DNA from: Myxococcota bacterium | Lineage (GTDB): Bacteria; Myxococcota_A; Polyangia; HGW-17 | Reading direction: 5' to 3' | Assembly: GCA_018821745.1 (NCBI GenBank) | Contig: JAHJLU010000709.1 | Location: 1 to 10,456, forward strand | DNA length: 10,456 nt | Shown: one piece after another, positions 6,339 to 10,456 of the stretch | Position numbering within the stretch: position 1 is the first letter of the stretch | Layout of the letters: each line of letters begins with the position of its first letter | Position numbers and translations under genes: made by a program | The notes under the pieces: generated by a model | The model's input: the letters and a program-made list of their open reading frames with translations, nothing else | The model's database searches: none | Told to the model about the DNA's origin: nothing

Positions 6339-7190
6339 ATGTCCCGCGGTGCTGTCTATATGATCCTCTCTTCTTTGGTTTTTTCCATTGGATATATTTT
6401 TATCAAGAAGGCGACCCAGGCCGTGGGATTCTGGGAGGCGGCCTTCATGCGGGGTTTACTGGGGTGGATCATTGTTTCGGCCATTCTGCTGCGGAAGGGA
6501 AAACCGCTCCTTGGGACGGTGGAAAACAGGAAGTGGCTTGCTGTGAGGGGGCTGCTCGGTGCGACGGCCATGGTGCTCTATTTTCTAGCATTTCAGAAGA
6601 CATCCATGGCCAATGCCTCGGCGCTCCATTTTACCCACCCGTTGTTCACAACCATGTTGGCCCTGCCCATCCTGGGAGAGAAGGTGACCTGGAAAAAAAT
6701 GGGGCTGGTTCTCCTGGCGCTTTTTGGTGTGATGATAATTTTCCGCCCCGATCGGGGGGTTGTCTCCCTGGGTTCGCTGGCAGGGCTGATGTCGGGGCTT
6801 TTTGCCTCTCTGGCCTATCTTACTATTCGGGCGCTTACTGCAAAAGAAGAGCCTGCAGCAATAATTAATGCCTTGTGTATAGCGGCAATGATAATTACTG
6901 CCCCCTTCATGCTGGCTAACTGGAGCACGCCCACACTCACCGTGGCCATGTATCTGCTCATGGTGGGAATTTTAACAACTGTCGCCCAGTTTCTCATGAC
7001 GCATGCCTACAAACAGGAGGAGGCATCACAGATCGCCGGTTTCTCGTTTATCGCCATATTCTGGGCGATTCTTTTTGGAAAAATTATCTTTGGAGAGATT
7101 CCCTCCCGGTTCGAGATAGTGGGGATCTGCCTGATCTTCCTTTCAATGGTGGGTCTTGCGATGATTCGGACGAGAAAAACCATCTCCTGA
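6339..7190 (+). CDS. EamA/DMT-superfamily inner-membrane transporter
   Basis: A 283-residue protein of the drug/metabolite transporter superfamily with two tandem EamA repeats, about residues 5-135 and 145-276, giving roughly ten membrane helices. Family features include a glycine- and small-residue-rich first helix with FIKKA, the GEKVTWKKMGLVLLALFGVMII-like close of repeat one (its 113-134 region), and the matching GEIPSRFEIVGICLIFLSM close of repeat two (252-270). Members export or exchange small metabolites, often amino acids or nucleotide-type compounds; the substrate cannot be read from sequence. The ATG has GGAAGGTG four bases upstream. The gene diverges from the histidine kinase, with TGCAGT direct repeats and an inverted repeat in the shared region, so control by that two-component system is possible but unproven. 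Confidence 0.92.
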   Translation: MSRGAVYMILSSLVFSIGYIFIKKATQAVGFWEAAFMRGLLGWIIVSAILLRKGKPLLGTVENRKWLAVRGLLGATAMVLYFLAFQKTSMANASALHFTHPLFTTMLALPILGEKVTWKKMGLVLLALFGVMIIFRPDRGVVSLGSLAGLMSGLFASLAYLTIRALTAKEEPAAIINALCIAAMIITAPFMLANWSTPTLTVAMYLLMVGILTTVAQFLMTHAYKQEEASQIAGFSFIAIFWAILFGKIIFGEIPSRFEIVGICLIFLSMVGLAMIRTRKTIS

Positions 7191-7290
7191 AAGCCTCTGA
7201 TCGCCAGCCAAACTGCCGACTCGGGTGATGGGGGATTTTTTTTTGATTGAAAAGAAGTGGCCGATATACCAAAGTTGCTGCCGTCCCGAA

Positions 7291-7297
7291 GGGAGAG
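7291..7297 (+). promoter_or_regulatory. Ribosome binding site choosing TTG start of signal peptidase
   Basis: GGGAGAG lies six bases before the TTG at 7304. It is the only good Shine-Dalgarno match near the 5' end of this reading frame; the earlier in-frame TTG at 7247 has none, being preceded by a run of T. Confidence 0.65.
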
Positions 7298-7303
7298 ATA
7301 CTA

Positions 7304-8446
7304 TTGGCACGGAAAAACCGGAAAAATCGTGGCACGAAAAACAGTGCATCAGTCCAGGGGTCTGGGAAACGGGATAATATCCCCTTCGAGGATCTCTCCT
7401 TTTGGCAGCGACGTAAATATGTGGGGGAAGCCAAGGAGCTCCTGGGTGAACTCAGGCACCTGTACAAACGCTTCGGAGCGAAGACCGACGCCGAAAAAGC
7501 CTCAATCAAATACAGAATATTAAAAAATATCCCCGGGTTTGGCCCGGGAAGCAACCCCCTTTTCTCTGAGGCGGTGACCGGTGAGATAAAAGACTCCATG
7601 GATGCCTTCGTGGAGGTGCGATCAAAAAAAGGAGATCTTCGTCCCCTGGTCAGGAAAATGGGAGACCAACTGGAAGCTTCCGAGTTGAAACCCCTTCGAC
7701 GGTCCAAGATGTGGGGGTATATGAGTTCCTTTATTATCGCCGCCAGTGTGGCGCTCTTCCTCCGCGCCTTTGCCTTTGAGCCCTTCAGGATTCCCTCGGG
7801 ATCCATGATCCCCACCCTTCAGGTGGGTGACTATATTTACGTGAATAAATTTGTTTATGGCCTGCGGATACCCTTCACCCAGCATCCGCCCCGCCATTTT
7901 GTCTCCTGGTCACTCCCCGAGCGTGGTGATATCGTTGTCTTTATTGAACCCCTGAATAATTCCGAGGACTGGATCAAGCGGGTGGTGGCACTGCCCGGGG
8001 ATCATGTCAAGTTCGACTATGATCACAATCAACTCTACCTGAAAAAAGGGGGGAAGGGGGAGTGGACCCCTGTGCCCCGAAAACAATTAGATAAACCATG
8101 TGCCTATATGGACAAGAACGAGAAGCTCGGGGAAGACTGGCATCCGGGTAAGCCCTGTGAACTCTACGAAGAAAAACTCGGCGGCAAGACCTATGAGGTG
8201 CTCTACGACAAGGTCCGCAGGGGTGCCCCCATGGGATATCCAACCTCATGGGTGGTGGGTTCCAATTGTGTCTTTGTCATGGGCGACAATCGCGATAACA
8301 GTGAAGACAGCCGGTTCCTGGCGAAAAACGGAAGCCCCGCCCCCTGTATTCCCGTCAACAACATCAAGGGTCGGGCAGAATTCATCTGGTTGTCCCGTGG
8401 TCCCGACGGAATGCGTTGGTCCCGTATCTTTTCGGGAGTACACTGA
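7304..8446 (+). CDS. lepB: Signal peptidase I with long N-terminal extension
   Basis: Signal peptidase I cleaves signal peptides from exported proteins at the outer face of the inner membrane. From the TTG at 7304, supported by GGGAGAG, the protein has 380 residues. All family boxes are present: RIPSGSMIPTLQVGD with nucleophile Ser167, RGDIVVF, IKRVVALPGD with general-base Lys226, and GDNRDNSEDSR (327-337). A roughly 100-residue insert between the last two boxes resembles the longer proteobacterial enzymes. It includes two cysteines (about 266 and 285) that could pair, as E. coli LepB has a disulfide in this region. The single membrane helix is at about 136-158. Ahead of it is a roughly 135-residue basic, largely helical-looking stretch, where E. 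coli LepB has a first helix and short loop; with an N-in topology this extension is cytoplasmic. The gene follows the transporter by 113 bases with no clear terminator. It would process secreted proteins with type I signals; the lipoprotein at 2820 needs signal peptidase II instead. Confidence 0.94.
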   Translation: MARKNRKNRGTKNSASVQGSGKRDNIPFEDLSFWQRRKYVGEAKELLGELRHLYKRFGAKTDAEKASIKYRILKNIPGFGPGSNPLFSEAVTGEIKDSMDAFVEVRSKKGDLRPLVRKMGDQLEASELKPLRRSKMWGYMSSFIIAASVALFLRAFAFEPFRIPSGSMIPTLQVGDYIYVNKFVYGLRIPFTQHPPRHFVSWSLPERGDIVVFIEPLNNSEDWIKRVVALPGDHVKFDYDHNQLYLKKGGKGEWTPVPRKQLDKPCAYMDKNEKLGEDWHPGKPCELYEEKLGGKTYEVLYDKVRRGAPMGYPTSWVVGSNCVFVMGDNRDNSEDSRFLAKNGSPAPCIPVNNIKGRAEFIWLSRGPDGMRWSRIFSGVH

Positions 8447-8522
8447 CCAATTTTGATGCGGTGTGTCACAGGGGGAACGAAAAAATCTTTGATTTAACAG
8501 AAATATATTGATAAATACTGAG

Positions 8523-8552
8523 GATTTCGGGTATCATGATCACCCTGAAATC
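8523..8552. repeat. Long imperfect inverted repeat upstream of zinc-ribbon gene
   Basis: GATTTCGGGT (8523-8532) pairs with ACCC-T-GAAATC (8542-8552), ten base pairs with one bulged T, around a 9-base centre containing the palindrome ATCATGAT (8533-8540). It is followed by AT-rich sequence but no T run, so it does not look like a terminator. A TATATT element (8504-8509) just upstream resembles a -10 box without a clear -35 partner, which would put the repeat early in the transcript, where repressor operators or leader hairpins occur. Confidence 0.5.
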
Positions 8553-8594
8553 GCTAATAAAAGCACTTCTGGTGTGCAAAGGCGGAATGTTGAT

Positions 8595-8927
8595 ATGGCT
8601 TCCTATGAAAACTGTCCTCCCCAAACAGATCTGGTTCCGGTAATAAAACTGGAGTCCATTTTTGAAATGGAGCAGATAGTAGAAATTCTTGATCAACAGA
8701 TGATCCCCTGGAAAGTTATTCAGGCCGACGATATTTTGCAAAAAAGTTTTGCGTCAAATATTGGTTATTCCACCCTGTGGGTAGAGAAGGGCCAGGAAAA
8801 AGTGGCTCTTGAGATTGTAAAAACCCACCGGGAAAATCAGGCCAGGGGCCATGAGTGTGAATCCTGTGGACTCTCCCTGGGCGCTGATGTTGATCAGTGC
8901 CCTGTGTGTTTTCCTTCCCTGGATTGA
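8595..8927 (+). CDS. DUF2007-like protein with C-terminal zinc ribbon
   Basis: A 110-residue cytoplasmic protein. The ATG at 8595 is preferred: GGCGGA lies eight bases upstream (8581-8586), whereas the earlier in-frame TTG at 8508 lacks a ribosome site and would add a low-complexity leader. Residues about 13-75 resemble the small DUF2007 fold (putative signal-transducing protein): LVPVIKLESIFEMEQIVEILDQ followed by IPWKVI, the pattern of a domain that compares two short strand-helix units. Residues 88-105 form a zinc ribbon with C88-x2-C91 and C102-x2-C105. This domain pair recurs in small bacterial proteins of unknown role; a regulatory or protein-binding role is inferred. It is the first gene of a likely operon, with the YbjN-family gene starting 37 bases after its stop. 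Confidence 0.75.
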   Translation: MASYENCPPQTDLVPVIKLESIFEMEQIVEILDQQMIPWKVIQADDILQKSFASNIGYSTLWVEKGQEKVALEIVKTHRENQARGHECESCGLSLGADVDQCPVCFPSLD

Positions 8928-8954
8928 TTCCGAGTCCCCCGGGGCGCGGGACAT

Positions 8955-8960
8955 GGAGGA
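8955..8960 (+). promoter_or_regulatory. Ribosome binding site choosing the YbjN-family start
   Basis: GGAGGA lies four bases before the ATG at 8965. An in-frame ATG at 8953 overlaps this site and has no ribosome site of its own, and longer in-frame starts would overlap the zinc-ribbon gene, so 8965 is the best start. Confidence 0.7.
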
Positions 8961-8964
8961 CGAA

Positions 8965-9417
8965 ATGAATAAGACCGGTCTAAGTTTTGAAGAATGTGTT
9001 GAAATGGTTGAGGAAATAATCAAACAGGACTTGGAGTTGGATCCCTTGCAGAACCGCATTGGGAATATGGGTCACGACATCGCCATGTGGGGACTCACCC
9101 GTGGAAGCGCAACGGTTTATACGGTTCTGAACAAGGTGCCCACCACCAACTACATCCAGGTTTTTTCACCTATCATCAAGATAACCGGTGAGGGGAGTGC
9201 GGCGCTTTACCTTAAACTCCTTCAGTTAAATTCTTCTCCCGAACTGTGCAATGCGGCTTTTGCAGTGAAAGATACCAATGTGGTGCTGAAATCCGACAGG
9301 ACTACCCAGGATCTGAGTCGGGCCGAGCTTCTGGAGATGATTATGCGAATTGGTAAATTGGCAGACAAATACGATGACAAACTCCTCGAAGAGTTCGGCG
9401 GCGAGATGTTCGATTAG
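8965..9417 (+). CDS. YbjN-family protein (CesT/chaperone-like fold)
   Basis: A 150-residue protein matching the YbjN domain family, whose fold resembles type III secretion chaperones and whose E. coli founder affects motility and stress traits by an unclear mechanism. Supporting features are the central strand pattern IQVFSPIIKITGEGSAALYLKLLQLNSS (65-91; typical sensory YbjN core), AAFAVKDTNVVLKSDRT (97-113), and the C-terminal helix LSRAELLEMIMRIGKLADKYDDKLLEEFGG, where the final LADKYDDKL is characteristic. It has no signal peptide or membrane helix, so is cytoplasmic. It sits between the zinc-ribbon gene (37-base gap) and the acyl-CoA ligase-like gene (50-base gap), all on one strand without terminators. 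A regulatory or chaperone role toward an operon partner is an inference. Confidence 0.8.
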   Translation: MNKTGLSFEECVEMVEEIIKQDLELDPLQNRIGNMGHDIAMWGLTRGSATVYTVLNKVPTTNYIQVFSPIIKITGEGSAALYLKLLQLNSSPELCNAAFAVKDTNVVLKSDRTTQDLSRAELLEMIMRIGKLADKYDDKLLEEFGGEMFD

Positions 9418-9467
9418 AACCAAATCCCAGATGTTTTACAGAACGCTGGTAAAGAAGAGGCAACCAC

Positions 9468-10456
9468 ATGAGTGACGCATATAGAGTACCCGAAGAGAGT
9501 CCATGGTTTTCCAAGGAGAGCGGGTGGCCAGATGAAGTGCCGAAATATCTCGATTTTCCTGAAAAAACTGCCGACTCTATCATCCGTGATGCCGCCAACC
9601 GCTGGCCCTCGCGGCGGGCCGCGCTGTTTCTCGGAACATCCATGAACTACGCGGAGCTTGATCGAAATATAGACTCCTTCGCCACGGCATTGCACCAACT
9701 TGGTGTGAAAAAGGGCGAGACCGTAGCGCTCTTGCTCCCCAACAGCTTTCAATACCTCATCGCCTATTACGCTGTGCTGCGACTCGGCGCCATCGTCTCA
9801 GGGGTCAATCCAACCTACAAGCCCCTGGAGGTCAAGCACCAACTGGAGACGGTCCATGCAAAATACATGGTCTTTCTTGATGTACTCTACGAAGAGAAGA
9901 TCGCTCCCATTGTGGCCGATATTGATCTGAAATTGCTGGTGGGGACCAATATCGGCGATTTTCTGCCGTGGCATAAAAAACGACTGGGAAAACTCCTGAA
10001 GAAGATCCCCAACGCTTCCTTGCCATATGAGGCCCTCTCCTTTGTGGATCTCCTGAAAACTAAACCGAATCCTCCCGTTGTCAATATTGATGTAAAAGAA
10101 GATGCTGCAACCTATATCATGACAGGGGGTACTACCGGTGTGCCCAAGGCGGCAATTTTAACCCACCATAACGTATTTTCGAATGCGCTCCAGTGCAGGA
10201 CATGGTTCTATGCGGCCCAGACAGGAATCATGAGTCTGGGAATCCTCCCCTTCTTCCACTCCTTCGGTATGACTACCATCATGAACATGACCCCTCTTTT
10301 TGGCGGATGGATTTTCCTCTTCCCGAGGCCGCCCAAAATGGAGGAGTTGGCTGCCCATATTGCCAAAGATGCTCCAAAGGAGAAAGTGATTTTCATTGGA
10401 GCCGAGGTGCTGTTCCAGCGCTTCGCGGATTTCTCTGATCTGAAAAAATACAATAT
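9468..10456 (+). CDS. AMP-forming acyl-CoA synthetase/ligase, FadD-like (3' end outside window)
   Basis: The first 329 codons of an ANL-superfamily adenylate-forming enzyme; the gene runs past the right edge. Such enzymes activate a carboxylate with ATP to an acyl-AMP and then usually pass it to CoA. The N-terminal MSDAYRVPEESPWFSKESGWPDEV-type opening and the RRAALFLGTSMNYAELD region (about 49-65) fit long-chain fatty-acyl-CoA ligases. The phosphate-binding P-loop is YIMTGGTTGVPKAA (216-229) and the A4-like motif PFFHSFGM is at 261-268. The adenine-binding, hinge and catalytic-lysine motifs lie beyond the window, so integrity cannot be judged. The ATG has AAGAGG seven bases upstream (9455-9460). 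The gene is third in the likely operon with the zinc-ribbon and YbjN-family genes. Substrate chain length is not readable here; fatty-acid activation is most likely. Confidence 0.9.
   Translation, partial: MSDAYRVPEESPWFSKESGWPDEVPKYLDFPEKTADSIIRDAANRWPSRRAALFLGTSMNYAELDRNIDSFATALHQLGVKKGETVALLLPNSFQYLIAYYAVLRLGAIVSGVNPTYKPLEVKHQLETVHAKYMVFLDVLYEEKIAPIVADIDLKLLVGTNIGDFLPWHKKRLGKLLKKIPNASLPYEALSFVDLLKTKPNPPVVNIDVKEDAATYIMTGGTTGVPKAAILTHHNVFSNALQCRTWFYAAQTGIMSLGILPFFHSFGMTTIMNMTPLFGGWIFLFPRPPKMEELAAHIAKDAPKEKVIFIGAEVLFQRFADFSDLKKYN

Noticed and set aside
6239..6868. 209-residue + strand open frame overlapping the transporter
   Set aside because: It is out of frame with a clear EamA protein that has its own ribosome site; the product is low-quality and has no membrane pattern.
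7232..7244. T9 tract after the transporter gene as a terminator
   Set aside because: The only pairing before it (ATCGCC with GGTGAT) is short, widely spaced and contains a wobble; no convincing hairpin abuts the T run.
7305..7322. TGGCAC at the signal peptidase start as another sigma-54 promoter
   Set aside because: The bases ten positions after GG are not GC, and it lies inside the coding start. The same spacing test rejects TGGCAC near 2220, 2884 and 7986.
7084..7815. 243-residue - strand open frame over the transporter end and signal peptidase start
   Set aside because: It is a shadow of two supported genes, arginine/serine-rich and without domains.

Overview
The window reads as ordinary chromosome of a Gram-negative bacterium at moderate GC. 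It holds ten protein-coding genes and no RNA gene, insertion sequence, CRISPR array or phage gene that I can support. A lipobox protein, a proteobacterial-type signal peptidase I, a textbook sigma-54 promoter and a 14-repeat Cys-rich surface protein together suggest a relative of the former Deltaproteobacteria (Myxococcota, Bradymonadota or similar). That placement is an inference from gene style, not from a marker gene.

Region 1 (1-2546, + strand) holds the 3' part of a ClpX-like AAA+ unfoldase whose start lies left of the window. After 41 bases comes a complete murA, the first committed step of peptidoglycan synthesis. Region 2 (2547-4147) is an isolated unit. A 273-base intergenic stretch carries a full-match sigma-54 promoter with a 10-bp inverted repeat upstream. 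It drives a secreted lipoprotein of 14 tandem four-cysteine repeats, closed by two consecutive intrinsic terminators. A small membrane-anchored or secreted ORF follows (4263-4463).

Region 3 (4467-6223, - strand) is a two-component system: a histidine kinase with two membrane helices and almost no external loop, then an OmpR/PhoB-type response regulator. The 107-base gap between them holds a 14-bp palindrome that overlaps an 11-bp-period direct repeat. Region 4 (6339-8446, + strand) holds an EamA-family ten-helix transporter, transcribed divergently from the kinase, and a signal peptidase I with a TTG start and an unusually long cytoplasmic N-terminal extension.

Region 5 (8595-end, + strand) is a likely operon: a small DUF2007-like protein with a C-terminal zinc ribbon, a YbjN-family protein, and the first 329 codons of a long-chain acyl-CoA ligase-like AMP-forming enzyme that runs off the right edge.

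I see no complete new defence or mobile system. The most distinctive material is the sigma-54-controlled Cys-rich lipoprotein unit. Next come the ClpX-like protein with altered protease-docking and substrate loops, and several unexplained inverted or direct repeats in short intergenic regions.
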